A DNA stretch of 60,089 nucleotides from Campylobacteraceae bacterium (GTDB taxonomy: Bacteria > Campylobacterota > Campylobacteria > Campylobacterales > Sulfurovaceae), in the NCBI GenBank assembly GCA_027056485.1, contig JALUKQ010000109.1:1-60089 (forward strand), written 5' to 3'. Below, in pieces: positions 35,530 to 45,019 of the stretch. Below the pieces are notes generated by a model, which worked only from the letters and a program-made list of their open reading frames with translations, was not told where the DNA came from and made no database searches. The position numbers were made by a program, and so were the translations under genes. The first letter of the stretch is position 1. Every line of letters begins with the position of its first letter.

Positions 35530-36102
35530 ATGATAGAACTCTCACGAGAGACCAGAGAGACTCAAATTTCTGTAAAACTTGAACTTTATGGTTCAGGACA
35601 ATCAAAAATAGATACAGGAGTTGGTTTTCTTGACCATATGTTAGAGGCTTTAAGTAAGCACTCTCATATGGATTTAGAAGTTACTTGTAAAGGTGACACA
35701 CATATAGATGACCACCACTCGGTGGAAGATGTAGCCATAGTACTTGGACAAGCTTTGAACAAAGCACTTTATCCTATTAAAAATATAGAACGTTATGGTA
35801 ATGCTACTGTGGTTATGGATGAAGCAGCAGTAACATGTGATTTAGATATTTCAAACAGACCATTTTTAGTTTTTGAGATGCCTATGGAGGGAAAAGTAGG
35901 GAACTTTGATGTGGAACTCGTAGAAGAGTTCTTTAGAGCTTTTACCTTTAATGCCTCGATGACAGTTCACCTCATATGTAATAGGGGAACCAATAAGCAC
36001 CATAGAATAGAAGCTGCATTTAAAGCTCTAGCCGTTGCATTGCGTCGAGGAGTGGCTATTAATGAAAATGCTGGAATTCCTAGTACCAAAGGGGTTCTAT
36101 GA
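35530..36102 (+). CDS. hisB: Imidazoleglycerol-phosphate dehydratase
   Basis: Sixth step of histidine synthesis. 190 residues, so this is the monofunctional enzyme without the phosphatase domain of E. coli HisB. Both metal-binding repeats are present: GDTHIDDHHSVEDVAI and NKHHRIEAAFKA. GFLDHM and FFRAF are also there. It overlaps kdsC by 4 bp (ATGA). Confidence 0.96.
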   Translation: MIELSRETRETQISVKLELYGSGQSKIDTGVGFLDHMLEALSKHSHMDLEVTCKGDTHIDDHHSVEDVAIVLGQALNKALYPIKNIERYGNATVVMDEAAVTCDLDISNRPFLVFEMPMEGKVGNFDVELVEEFFRAFTFNASMTVHLICNRGTNKHHRIEAAFKALAVALRRGVAINENAGIPSTKGVL

Positions 36103-36593
36103 TAGAACTGATAGTATTAGATGTTGATGGTACTTTAACGGATGGTAAAATAACCTATACCCAAAGTGGAGATGAGTTAAAATCTTTTTGTGTTAAAGAT
36201 GGTCTAGCCATTGCCTCTTGGATACGTCTTGGTAAGCAAGTAGCCATTATTACAGGTAGAGAGTCTGCTATCGTAGCACGACGTGCTAGTGAATTAGGGA
36301 TTAAACACTATTATCAAGGTGTGCATAATAAACAAGAAGTGCTTGTAGAGATACTACATTCATTAAACTTAACCATGGAAAATGTAGCTTCTATGGGAGA
36401 TGACTTAAATGATAAAACCATGTTAAAAGCATCAAAACGTTCATATGTTCCTAAAAATGCTTCATTTCATGTAAAGAGAGATGCTGATGTGATTTTGACA
36501 CGTAACGGTGGTGATGCTGCTGTTCGTGAAATGATAGAAGAGCTTATTAGCTCAGAAGGTTTAGAGGAAGACTATTTAGCACTATGGTCTTAA
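36099..36593 (+). CDS. kdsC: 3-deoxy-D-manno-octulosonate-8-phosphate phosphatase
   Basis: HAD-family phosphatase that makes free KDO for lipopolysaccharide. 164 residues, C0-type without a cap. It has the nucleophile motif VLDVDGTLTDG at the N-terminus, IITGRES (motif II), and SMGDDLND (motif IV). It overlaps hisB upstream and lptC downstream, and the latter fits an LPS role. Confidence 0.94.
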   Translation: MIELIVLDVDGTLTDGKITYTQSGDELKSFCVKDGLAIASWIRLGKQVAIITGRESAIVARRASELGIKHYYQGVHNKQEVLVEILHSLNLTMENVASMGDDLNDKTMLKASKRSYVPKNASFHVKRDADVILTRNGGDAAVREMIEELISSEGLEEDYLALWS

Positions 36594-37099
36594 GAATTGA
36601 ATATCTATTAATTTTAGTATTGGTTATTTTGGTTCTTAGTATCATTGGTATTAATCCAACATCACAATCAGCAATTACGTCTAAAGGAGACAAAGAGATT
36701 CTTTTTCAAAACTTTTCTCTTTCTGAATTTAAAGAAGATACCTTAGGTAAAAGAATATTAGCTCAAGAGGCTATAAAATATACAACTCATTTTGATTTAA
36801 AACATATTAATCTTAATGATGAAGATGGAAATATTATATTAGCTGATAAGGTCAGCTATAAAGATAACTCAGTTTATATGGATAACAATGTAACTCTAAA
36901 ATCTAAAGAGGGTCTACTCTTCACTACAGAGAATATTTACTATAAATTAAAAGATAAATTGGTGAAAAGTACAGCAGATTTTACTTTAGATTTTAATGGA
37001 AGCAAAATAGTGGGTGAAAATTTAGAGTACTCTATGAAGAGTAGAGATGTTTCAGCTGATAACATTCATGCCTCTATTCTCTTTGTATCTACTCTATAG
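36584..37099 (+). CDS. lptC: LPS export protein LptC
   Basis: 171 residues. One N-terminal transmembrane helix (YLLILVLVILVLSIIGI) is followed by a periplasmic beta-jellyroll (about 45-165) with alternating hydrophobic strands (GNIILADKVSYKDNSVYMDN, KEGLLFTTENIYYKL). LptC bridges the LptBFG transporter and LptA. The gene overlaps kdsC by 10 bp. lptA, which commonly comes next, is absent; the next gene lies on the other strand and overlaps the lptC 3' end by 11 bp. Confidence 0.85.
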   Translation: MVLRIEYLLILVLVILVLSIIGINPTSQSAITSKGDKEILFQNFSLSEFKEDTLGKRILAQEAIKYTTHFDLKHINLNDEDGNIILADKVSYKDNSVYMDNNVTLKSKEGLLFTTENIYYKLKDKLVKSTADFTLDFNGSKIVGENLEYSMKSRDVSADNIHASILFVSTL

Positions 37100-38417
37100 T
37101 AATATTGGTGATCCTATCTATTTTATTTAAATAGTTATTGAAGTTTAATGACGTAACTGCTGTTCTACCTAAAGCAAAATGCTTAGAAGATGAACCCCAA
37201 ACAGTATGAATAATATAAGGTTCACCCTTATACTCACCCAAATAGAGAACAATATGCCCCTTTAGATGAAGAATTGAAGTTCCAGCTAGAGCTAAGCTTT
37301 TTACTTTATGGTGTTTTGATTTTTTAGCTAATCCTTCTAGCTCTATTTTGTTATTTCCAACTTCACTTTGAGAGGTTGAGTTTCTAGGTAGTTGTATGCC
37401 TGTTGTAGCATAAACCTCTTGCAAAAATTTAGAACAATCTTGCTCTCCATACATACCACCCCAACCATAAGGAAGATGCAAAAACTTAAATGCCTGTGTC
37501 AATATATTTCGTTGTGTATAGGGTAGGTACCCTTTGTGAACATTTTCTGTTTTTAGCGTCGCATTAGCAAGTATAAGTTTCCCATCTTTATCACGCATGG
37601 GAACCATAACCATCGTCATATTGTCTATGGTCATTAAAAAAGGTAGACGTACACCCATTCTCATGTAGTCATGGTATTTCCCTTGAATCATTAAAGGTGT
37701 TTTAGTCGCAGTGGTGACAACAAAGTTTTTAGAGTCTAAGTAGTCTAAAATCTCATCTCTACCTCCAAAAGCAATATCTTTTGAACGTACCCAACCAGAG
37801 CTTGTAGGTCCTACACCATAGTACCATAAGCCATCTTTAGTAGCATAAACTATGGCTAAAGGTGTCGCAATATCCAATGCAGAGTTTTGATTACGGTCAA
37901 AGTGTATCTGAGACTTTTTTTTCAGTAGTGAAAGCTCTGTAGGTATGATTTTTTGGTCTGTATAGTTAACAGTAAGTGCATAACGTGTTTGTGTCTCTTT
38001 TTTAGACAAAGAGTCCAAGTTCATCTCTTTTTTAATCTCTTTATAAAAACTTTTTGGAATCTTATATCCATCTTCAAAATAAGAAGCAGAGAGTTTTATG
38101 CCATCAAAACCTTTAAGCATTTTCTCTTTAATCCATATGCTACTATATGTTGTAGGTATATCACGAAAATAGTTTAAACGTTTTTGTTTATAAGCTATAT
38201 TATCATTAAAATGCTCAATCTCTTTCTCATTCATCACAGCCTTGTTGGGCTGTTCTGTTTTGTTTATCCAAAACTCAGCAATGCTTAGGTGTCTGTTTTT
38301 ATTGACAATAATAATGGGCTGTTTCTCATCACTATCACCAAGCATTGGTTTGTTGTCCCCAACCTCTTGACAGGATGTAAAAAACATAATAATAGGTATA
38401 ATAAGTAGATTTTTCAT
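37089..38417 (-). CDS. SH3/NlpC-P60 (C40) peptidoglycan endopeptidase lipoprotein
   Basis: 442 residues. Lipobox FFTSC shows it is a lipoprotein. The middle holds two SH3-like segments (about 170-290, with YYGVGPTSSGWVRSKDIA). The C-terminal NlpC/P60 domain has catalytic Cys in YGEQDCSKFLQEVY, GIQLPRNSTSQ and His in LKGHIVLYLG. It cuts peptide stems in the cell wall. It converges on lptC with overlapping 3' ends. The architecture matches SH3-C40 enzymes common in this phylum. Confidence 0.88.
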   Translation of the reverse strand: MKNLLIIPIIMFFTSCQEVGDNKPMLGDSDEKQPIIIVNKNRHLSIAEFWINKTEQPNKAVMNEKEIEHFNDNIAYKQKRLNYFRDIPTTYSSIWIKEKMLKGFDGIKLSASYFEDGYKIPKSFYKEIKKEMNLDSLSKKETQTRYALTVNYTDQKIIPTELSLLKKKSQIHFDRNQNSALDIATPLAIVYATKDGLWYYGVGPTSSGWVRSKDIAFGGRDEILDYLDSKNFVVTTATKTPLMIQGKYHDYMRMGVRLPFLMTIDNMTMVMVPMRDKDGKLILANATLKTENVHKGYLPYTQRNILTQAFKFLHLPYGWGGMYGEQDCSKFLQEVYATTGIQLPRNSTSQSEVGNNKIELEGLAKKSKHHKVKSLALAGTSILHLKGHIVLYLGEYKGEPYIIHTVWGSSSKHFALGRTAVTSLNFNNYLNKIDRITNITIE

Positions 38418-38526
38418 GGGGTATTATAGCAAAACTCCCCTACGAGAATATAAACTTCTTAGCCTCTTTCAAATAAAAAAGCACTATAATAAACAATCAA
38501 AATATTTTAAACTAAAAGGATAAAAA

Positions 38527-38718
38527 ATGCAAAAATATGAGAAACTTAAAGATGCTATTGGTCAGTCGTCAGTTTTGACAGATGATGAGAAAACACAAAG
38601 TGTAAAACATATAGAAGAGTGGATTACAGAAGACCGAGCGTTTGGGCTGATTTATGATGAACTCGTAGAAGTGAGTGAAGCTTTTAAAGAGATATTTAAA
38701 GAGTTAGGTTTAGTTTAA
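38527..38718 (+). CDS. Small helical protein, unknown
   Basis: 63 residues, acidic, predicted entirely helical (KYEKLKDAIGQSSVLTDDEK ... EEWITEDRAFGLIYDELVEV). AAAAGGATAAAAA gives a good ribosome site, and the codon use matches its neighbours, so I treat it as real. No family recognised and no membrane segment. It lies between the NlpC/P60 gene (divergent) and metH. Confidence 0.6.
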   Translation: MQKYEKLKDAIGQSSVLTDDEKTQSVKHIEEWITEDRAFGLIYDELVEVSEAFKEIFKELGLV

Positions 38719-38767
38719 TTTAATTCTAAATAATCAGAACTTTCTGATACAATGCCGTTAATAAATT

Positions 38768-38795
38768 GTAGGGTGCAATAGCAATCGTACCCTAC
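38768..38795. repeat. GTAG-led hairpin (REP-like) before metH
   Basis: GTAGGGTGC (38768-38776), a 10-nt loop, then GTACCCTAC (38787-38795). Eight of nine positions pair around the loop. It lies 18 bp upstream of the metH start and shares the GTAGGG lead of the other elements. It stands alone, with no inverted partner. Confidence 0.7.
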
Positions 38796-38813
38796 GAATC
38801 TAAGGGCAACAAA

Positions 38814-41800
38814 GTGGCAACCACATCAAAAGAAATCAAACAACTATTAGAACAAAGAATCTTAGTAATCGACGGTGCAACAGGTACACAGATACAAAAC
38901 CTAGAAATCCCCCAAGAAGCATGGCTAGATGCTAAAGGTGTAGACCAAGAGGGTTGTAATGAACTACTCAATGCTACAGCTCCTAAGCTGATGAGAGAAG
39001 TACATAATGCTTATGCCAAAGCAGGGGCAGACATTATCAAAACCAATACATTTGGAACTATGCCTTGGGTACTAGATGAGTATGATATGGGTGAGCGATG
39101 TTATGAACTCTCTAAAAAGGGTGCAGAGATTGTTAAAGATGTTTGTGAGCAATACAGCACCCCTGAAAAACCACGATTTGTTTTAGGTTCTATTGGACCT
39201 GGAACAAAATTACCTAGTCTTGGACATATTCACTATGATGAGATGTATGCAGGGTACAAAGAGACAGCGTTAGGGTTGATTGATGGTGGGTGTGACATTT
39301 TTATGCTTGAAACATGTCAAGACCCATTGCAGATAAAAGCAGGACTTCATGGTTGTCAAGATGCAAATAAAGAGAGAGGTATAGAGCTTCCTATTATGGT
39401 TTCGGTGACCATTGAGCTTAGTGGTAGTATGCTTATTGGAACGGATGCTACTACTATTGTAACTATTTTAGAGCCGTTTGATATTCTCTCTTTAGGGTTC
39501 AACTGTGGAACGGGTCCAGACCAAGTTAAAAAGCATTTACGAACACTTTCTGAACTTTGTAATATACCTATTTCTGTTCATGCAAACGCAGGGCTTCCTC
39601 AAAACAGAGGAGGGTACACCTACTACCCAATGGGACCAGATGAGTTTACTCAAAAGCAGTTAGAATTTACCGAGTTTGATGGTGTCTCTTTTTTAGGAGG
39701 ATGTTGTGGTACAACGCCACAGCACATTCATGCTCTGCAAAAAGCTGTTAGTTCAATGAAACCAAAGAAGCCTACGGGGTCTATTGAGCCTAGTATTGCT
39801 TCACTTTTTAATACCACAGAACTTTTTCAGGAACCAGCACCACTACTGATAGGTGAGCGTTCTAACTCTACAGGTTCCAAAGCCTTTAGAGAGCTTATTA
39901 TTGCATCTGATTATGAGGGAACACTTACCGTTGGTCAAGCTCAAGTGCGTGATGGGGCTCACTGTTTAGATGTAAATGTTGAGTTTGCAGGGCGTGATGG
40001 TGCTGTAGATATGAAAGCAATTATGGAACTTTATAATCAAAAGATTCCATTACCTTTAATGCCTGATGCCACACGTGTTAATACGATGGAAGAGGGTTTA
40101 AAGTGTATTGGTGGGAAGCCGATTATTAACTCGGTTAACCTTGAAGATGGAGAAGAGAAGTTTCATGCTATTTGTAAGTTAGCCAAAAAATACGGAACAG
40201 CTTTGGTTTGTCTGACTATCGATGAGGTTGGAATGGCTAAAACCAAAGAGGACAAAGTAGCCCAAGCTGAACGTATGTATGATATGGCTGTTAATATTCA
40301 TGGTATAGACCCTCGAAACCTTATTTTTGATATGTTAACTTTTACTGTTGGTTCAGGAGACTTAGAGTATCGTGATGCAGCGATTCAAACTTATGAAGCG
40401 ATTAAAGAGTTACATATTCGACACCCTGAAGTAGGCTCAACACTTGGACTTTCAAATATATCATTTGGACTTGATGTTCATGCACGACGTTTTTTGAACT
40501 CGGTCTTTTTACATCACTGTCTAGAGGTAGGTTTAACGACAGTTATTATTAACGTTAAACATATTGTACCTCTTTCTAAAATGAGTGATGCTGACCGTGA
40601 GATTTGTGAAGAGTTACTATTTAATCCTGATGACCAGTCACTATTTAAATTTATAGAACATTTTGCAGATGCTGTCATAGAAGATGAAGGTGCAGATGAG
40701 GCGTATGAAGCACTCTCTAGCGAAGAGAAGATTAAAAAACTACTAATGGATGGTGACAAAGAGCGAATGATTCCTCTTGTAGAAGAGGCACGAAAAGAGT
40801 TAAATCCTGATGATATTGTTAATGTTATTTTGATTGATGCTATGAAAGTGGTAGGAGAGCTGTTTGGAAGTGGACAGATGCAGTTGCCTTTTGTACTTCA
40901 ATCTGCTGAGACTATGAAAGCTACGGTTGACTACTTAAACCCTTATTTGACTAAACAAGAGAAAGATACGGATACTACGTTGGTTATAGGTACGGTTAAG
41001 GGAGATGTTCATGATGTGGGTAAAAACCTTGTTGATATTATTCTTTCAAACAATGGGTTTAAAGTCATAAACGTGGGAATTAAGGTTCAACTAGAGACTT
41101 ATCTTGAAACAATGGAAGCGAACAATATTCAAGCTCTTGGAATGTCTGGACTTTTAGTAAAATCAACAGCAGTCATGAAAGAGAACCTAGAGACCATGGC
41201 AGAGATGGGGATTACTATTCCTGTACTTTTAGGTGGAGCAGCGTTGACACGAAGTTTTGTAGATGACTTCTGTAGACCAATCTATAAAGGACCTATTTTT
41301 TACTGTCGTGATGCCTTTGATGGGGTAATTGCCATGAGTAGAATAGAGAAGTACAATGAAGACAGTTCGGTAGGACTTGATACACGAATGGCAGGAGATA
41401 TGAACAAAGTAGAGAAAAAAGTTCAAAAAGAGATTGTTATTCCTCCTTTTGAAGAGTTGACTATGCCAGAAAAAGTAGAGATTCCCACTCCACCATTTTG
41501 GGGAAGAAGAGTGCTTCAAAAAGAAGACTTAGACATGAACATGATATTTGATTGGGTCAATCAGAAAACCGTTACTAAAATGCATTGGGGTTACAAACGA
41601 GGAAAGATGGATCCTGTTGAGTATAAAAAGATGATGGAAGAGAAAGTTTTCCCTGCCTATGAGCGACTCAAACAGCAGTTTATAGATGAGGATTTGTTTG
41701 ACCCAACGATTATTTATGGGTATTACCCTTGTAGAAGTAATGACCAAGAGTTGTATCTGTTTGATGAAAGTGAAGGGTGGAATGTAGATGCAAATGCTTC

Positions 41801-42323
41801 ACGACTATCATTTGATGAGGTAAAAGATAAACATACCGTTAAGTTTGAGTTTCCAAGACAAAGAAAGAAGCCACACCGAGCGTTAAGTGACTTCTTTAGA
41901 CATGATAGACATGATGTTATTGCTCTTACTTGTGTAAGTGCTGGTTCAAAGTTTTCTGCTTATGAAAAAGAGCTTTACGACAAAGGTGAGTACTTAGAAT
42001 ACAACATGGTTCATGGCTTTTCAGTTGAACTTGCTGAAGCCCTAGCCGAAGTAGCACACAAACAGATAAGAATGGATTGGGATATTTTAAAAGAAGATGA
42101 GGGTGCAACCTTGCGTGATGTAAGAATGCGACGTTATCACGGAGCTAGATACTCCTTTGGTTATCCTGCTTGTCCAGACTTAGAAGCAAGTCGAGAGCTG
42201 TTTGATGTGTTGAAGCCTGAAGAGTTCGGGATAGAGCTTTCTGAGACCTTTCAGATACATCCAGAGCAGAGTACTTCTGCTTTGGTGGTGCATCATGGGA
42301 AGGCAAATTATTATGCTGTTTAA
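38814..42323 (+). CDS. metH: Cobalamin-dependent methionine synthase
   Basis: Transfers methyl from methyl-THF to homocysteine through B12. 1169 residues, all four modules. The homocysteine domain has a zinc triad C231 and C297-C298 (LGFNCGTG, LGGCCGTTP). The pterin-binding domain (GERSNSTGSKAF and beyond) and the cap plus B12 domain follow, with DVHDVGKN (H733 is the cobalt ligand). The C-terminal reactivation domain has YYPCRSNDQ and RRYHGARYSFGYPACPD. It starts at GTG 38814. No cobalamin riboswitch is seen upstream, only a short REP-like hairpin. A dyad at 42333 ends it. Confidence 0.97.
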   Translation: MATTSKEIKQLLEQRILVIDGATGTQIQNLEIPQEAWLDAKGVDQEGCNELLNATAPKLMREVHNAYAKAGADIIKTNTFGTMPWVLDEYDMGERCYELSKKGAEIVKDVCEQYSTPEKPRFVLGSIGPGTKLPSLGHIHYDEMYAGYKETALGLIDGGCDIFMLETCQDPLQIKAGLHGCQDANKERGIELPIMVSVTIELSGSMLIGTDATTIVTILEPFDILSLGFNCGTGPDQVKKHLRTLSELCNIPISVHANAGLPQNRGGYTYYPMGPDEFTQKQLEFTEFDGVSFLGGCCGTTPQHIHALQKAVSSMKPKKPTGSIEPSIASLFNTTELFQEPAPLLIGERSNSTGSKAFRELIIASDYEGTLTVGQAQVRDGAHCLDVNVEFAGRDGAVDMKAIMELYNQKIPLPLMPDATRVNTMEEGLKCIGGKPIINSVNLEDGEEKFHAICKLAKKYGTALVCLTIDEVGMAKTKEDKVAQAERMYDMAVNIHGIDPRNLIFDMLTFTVGSGDLEYRDAAIQTYEAIKELHIRHPEVGSTLGLSNISFGLDVHARRFLNSVFLHHCLEVGLTTVIINVKHIVPLSKMSDADREICEELLFNPDDQSLFKFIEHFADAVIEDEGADEAYEALSSEEKIKKLLMDGDKERMIPLVEEARKELNPDDIVNVILIDAMKVVGELFGSGQMQLPFVLQSAETMKATVDYLNPYLTKQEKDTDTTLVIGTVKGDVHDVGKNLVDIILSNNGFKVINVGIKVQLETYLETMEANNIQALGMSGLLVKSTAVMKENLETMAEMGITIPVLLGGAALTRSFVDDFCRPIYKGPIFYCRDAFDGVIAMSRIEKYNEDSSVGLDTRMAGDMNKVEKKVQKEIVIPPFEELTMPEKVEIPTPPFWGRRVLQKEDLDMNMIFDWVNQKTVTKMHWGYKRGKMDPVEYKKMMEEKVFPAYERLKQQFIDEDLFDPTIIYGYYPCRSNDQELYLFDESEGWNVDANASRLSFDEVKDKHTVKFEFPRQRKKPHRALSDFFRHDRHDVIALTCVSAGSKFSAYEKELYDKGEYLEYNMVHGFSVELAEALAEVAHKQIRMDWDILKEDEGATLRDVRMRRYHGARYSFGYPACPDLEASRELFDVLKPEEFGIELSETFQIHPEQSTSALVVHHGKANYYAV

Positions 42324-42332
42324 TATTATATA

Positions 42333-42356
42333 GGTAGAGAGTTTATTCTCTCTATC
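42333..42356. terminator. Bidirectional hairpin between metH and the MocR gene
   Basis: GGTAGAGAG (42333-42341) and CTCTCTATC (42348-42356) pair with one G-T, with a 6-nt TTTATT loop. It lies at the convergent gene ends and overlaps the final codons of the minus-strand gene. Confidence 0.55.
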
Positions 42357-43737
42357 GTTGCTCATTTACAGATTTCCAAACCTCTTCAAATGCCTCTACA
42401 GCTTTATCTATCTCATTAAGTTGAAAACCACCAAAGCCCATACGAACAGCTTCAAAATCACCACCACTTCGTTCTTTGGCTAAATAGATAGCAATACCCT
42501 TTTCTTGGGATAAGATTTTGAGCTTTTCCCAGTTAAAATGGGGATTAGTTGGAGCAATAAGTATGGCAAGTCCTGCTCCCTCAGCAACAATAGTAGCTGA
42601 ATTACCAAGATATTTCAGAAGGGCATCTTTCATCGCTTGGTGCTTTTTTTTGTTGAGAATTCTTATGCGTCTAATATGTCGCTCCCAATGACCCTCTTTC
42701 ATAAAAGTAGCAAGGGTGAGTTGTGTCATGAGACTAACTGAAGGGAAGTGAGAATCATAACTTTTTTTGTACTCTTTCATTAACCAAGAGGGGACGACCA
42801 TGTATCCCACACGTATGGCAGGAGAGAGTGCTTTAGCAAAGGTTCCTAAGTAGGCAACGCACTCATGTTCATCTAAGCCTTGTAAAGAGGGTATAGGTCG
42901 ATTGTAGTAGGAGAGTTCACTATCGTAGTCATCTTCAATAATCAACCCACCCATACTGTCTATATGGGCGATGAGCTTTTGACGGTTAGCAATAGGCATA
43001 GTTGCCCCTGTGGGGTACTGGTGAGTCGGGGTGATATAGACTACTTGGGCTTGGCTTTTTTGTAGTTGTTCTAGTACAATACCGTCTTTATTGACCTCTA
43101 TACCCTCTATTTTATACCCAAATGAGTTAAAAATCTTATGGGCTATATGGTAGCCTGGAATCTCTTGGGCAAAAGTGTTGTATCGTTCTTTACTCAACTT
43201 GGCGAGTAGCTCCATGGAGTCAATAAACCCATGGGTAATGATAATATTTTTAGCTTGACAACGTACCCCACGAGAGTTCTGTAGGTAGTGGGCTATCTGC
43301 TTTCTTAGTTCTAATAATCCTTCTCCTTCACCATAAGATCCAAAGTCTACCTCTTTGTCTATAACTCTATTGTAGATACGTTTCCAGAGTTTTAGAGGAA
43401 AATCTTCACGGTGAAGTTGAGCTGGAAAGAAGTTATATCTATAGGTATGAGTGCCTTGTTCCTCATTGAGTGGTGCTCTCTTTTGCTCTTTGAAGGTATC
43501 AAAATAGAGTTCACTCACATAAAATCCACTCTTAGGACGACTCTCAATATAACCCTCAGCATAGAGTTGTGCATAGGCTGACTCCACAGTATTTTTACTT
43601 AGATTGTATTGACTTGCAATTTTTCGTATGGAGGGAAGTTTCTCATCTACAGCATAATTGTTGATAATATCCTCTTTGAGCAAGTTGTAGAGCTGTTTGT
43701 GTAGAGGTATTTTACTCTTTGGGTTTATGATATACAA
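42352..43737 (-). CDS. MocR/PdxR-family regulator (GntR winged helix + aminotransferase domain)
   Basis: 461 residues. The N-terminal GntR winged helix (about 8-75) has PLHKQLYNLLKEDIINNYAV, LPSIRKIASQYNLSKNTVES and ARLYxEGYI-like sequence. It is fused to a fold-type I aminotransferase domain with the PLP lysine in YLGTFAKALSPAIRVGYMV. Members sense PLP or amino compounds and often control vitamin B6 genes. It is divergent from a cluster of two flavin/PPOX-type proteins and an acetyltransferase, which are its likely targets. The catalytic residues for cofactor binding are intact. Confidence 0.9.
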   Translation of the reverse strand: MYIINPKSKIPLHKQLYNLLKEDIINNYAVDEKLPSIRKIASQYNLSKNTVESAYAQLYAEGYIESRPKSGFYVSELYFDTFKEQKRAPLNEEQGTHTYRYNFFPAQLHREDFPLKLWKRIYNRVIDKEVDFGSYGEGEGLLELRKQIAHYLQNSRGVRCQAKNIIITHGFIDSMELLAKLSKERYNTFAQEIPGYHIAHKIFNSFGYKIEGIEVNKDGIVLEQLQKSQAQVVYITPTHQYPTGATMPIANRQKLIAHIDSMGGLIIEDDYDSELSYYNRPIPSLQGLDEHECVAYLGTFAKALSPAIRVGYMVVPSWLMKEYKKSYDSHFPSVSLMTQLTLATFMKEGHWERHIRRIRILNKKKHQAMKDALLKYLGNSATIVAEGAGLAILIAPTNPHFNWEKLKILSQEKGIAIYLAKERSGGDFEAVRMGFGGFQLNEIDKAVEAFEEVWKSVNEQR

Positions 43738-43746
43738 AAACTGTCC

Positions 43747-43800
43747 TTGTATTATTTAAATATTTTGTATCTTTACATGGGTACAAATTAGGCGTATAAT
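43747..43800 (+). promoter_or_regulatory. Promoter of the PPOX cluster with candidate MocR sites
   Basis: TTTACA (43772-43777) and TATAAT (43795-43800) are separated by exactly 17 bp, a near-consensus housekeeping promoter. Direct repeats TTGTAT at 43747-43752 and 43765-43770 flank its upstream side, and the inverse GTACAA lies at 43781-43786 inside the spacer. MocR proteins typically bind such direct repeats. Confidence 0.6.
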
Positions 43801-43825
43801 AGCAGAAAAATTTAAAGGATAAGAG

Positions 43826-44437
43826 ATGAATTCAATTTTTAGAATTGAAGATAAAAGTAAAATATATGAAATTTTAGACAAAGCAGAGTATGGAACTTTG
43901 GCTGTAACATTAGATGATACTCCTTATGCTGTACCTTTAAATTTTGTACGTATAGAAGATAATATCTATTTTCATGGAGCCCTGCAAAATAGAAAGATGA
44001 AGATGCTTACTAAAAATCCTAAAGTATCTTTTTCTGTAGTAGAAAATTACTCACTTATTGACTCTGATTTTAGTTCTACTGATGGCTTAGCATGTCCAGC
44101 GACACAGTTTTTTAAGTCAGTGAGTATAGATGGCATGATAAAGATAGTAGAGAGCAGGGAGGAGAAAGTATTGATGTTTGAAGCTCTAATGAAAAAGCTT
44201 CAACCCAAAGGAGGCTATAAATCTTTTAGTGATGAAGTCTATGATAAAGCGTTAAAGGCAACAGCTCTTTATAAACTTCTTCCTTCAACCATTTCATGCA
44301 AGTTTAAATTTGGACAGCACCTTAGTCCAGAGAGATTTGAGAGAATAGTGAAGAGTTTGGAGAAGCGAGGTAGCAAGATAGATATGAAGACAATAGGAAT
44401 AATGAAGGAAGAAAAAGGAGTAAAAGATGGAGTATAA
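43826..44437 (+). CDS. Pyridoxamine 5'-phosphate oxidase-like flavoprotein
   Basis: 203 residues with the FMN split-barrel fold: EYGTLAVTLDDTPYAVPLNF, IYFHGALQNRKMKMLTKNPK and VSFSVVE strands. The His in FHGA and the downstream Lys-rich helix match NimA-type relatives more than true PdxH. FMN binding is probable and the substrate unknown. It is the first gene of a three-gene cluster divergent from the MocR regulator. AAAGGATAAGAG is its ribosome site. Confidence 0.82.
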   Translation: MNSIFRIEDKSKIYEILDKAEYGTLAVTLDDTPYAVPLNFVRIEDNIYFHGALQNRKMKMLTKNPKVSFSVVENYSLIDSDFSSTDGLACPATQFFKSVSIDGMIKIVESREEKVLMFEALMKKLQPKGGYKSFSDEVYDKALKATALYKLLPSTISCKFKFGQHLSPERFERIVKSLEKRGSKIDMKTIGIMKEEKGVKDGV

Positions 44438-44978
44438 AGTAGCAACCATTGATGATATAGAAGCAACTCTAAAACTGCATGCTAAATATCAGATAGATAC
44501 CATAGATGAAGCCGATAAAAAAGATGGTTTTGTCACTACAGCATTTAGCAAAGAGGAGCTAACCCAACTAATAGAACAGGAGCAGGGGCTTTTTATTGCA
44601 AAAGAGGGAGATGAGGTCTTGGCATATGTGATGTCTGCTTCGTGGAACTTTTGGTCAAAGTGGGTGATGTTTCAGCATATGATAGCTGATCTACCAAACT
44701 TAACTTATAAAGGTCAAGAGCTTAGTATAGAGAATTCCTATCAGTATGGACCTATCTGTATAGATAAATCGGTACGGGGTACAGAGGTGTTGGAGAAAAT
44801 ATTTAACTTTGCATTAGAGAAAATGTCGGAGCGATACCCTATACTCATAACCTTTGTGAATCAAATTAACCCACGCTCTTACCAAGCTCACCACCGAAAG
44901 CTTGGGCTAGATATTATACAAGAGTTTGAGTTTAATGGAAATTTGTATTGGGAGTTGGGTTGTTTAACCAAAAGATAG
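44427..44978 (+). CDS. GNAT-family N-acetyltransferase
   Basis: 183 residues. The GNAT fold is suggested by the N-terminal VATIDDIEATLKLHAKYQ, the central FIAKEGDEVLAYVM strand, GPICIDKSVRGTEVLEKIFN (acetyl-CoA region, although the usual R/Q-x-x-G-x-G/A loop is relaxed here) and NPRSYQAHHRKLGLDIIQEF near the end. The start lies 11 bp inside the PPOX-like gene with AAAGGAG in the coding sequence, so the two are coupled. The acceptor substrate is unknown. Confidence 0.8.
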   Translation: MEYKVATIDDIEATLKLHAKYQIDTIDEADKKDGFVTTAFSKEELTQLIEQEQGLFIAKEGDEVLAYVMSASWNFWSKWVMFQHMIADLPNLTYKGQELSIENSYQYGPICIDKSVRGTEVLEKIFNFALEKMSERYPILITFVNQINPRSYQAHHRKLGLDIIQEFEFNGNLYWELGCLTKR

Positions 44979-45019
44979 GTTAATATGATAGAATTTCATC
45001 TCAAATTCAAGGAGATAGT

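Noticed and set aside
38719-38813. Cobalamin or SAM riboswitch before metH
   Set aside because: The gap is 95 bp, with no B12-box-like sequence; only a short GTAG-led hairpin is present.
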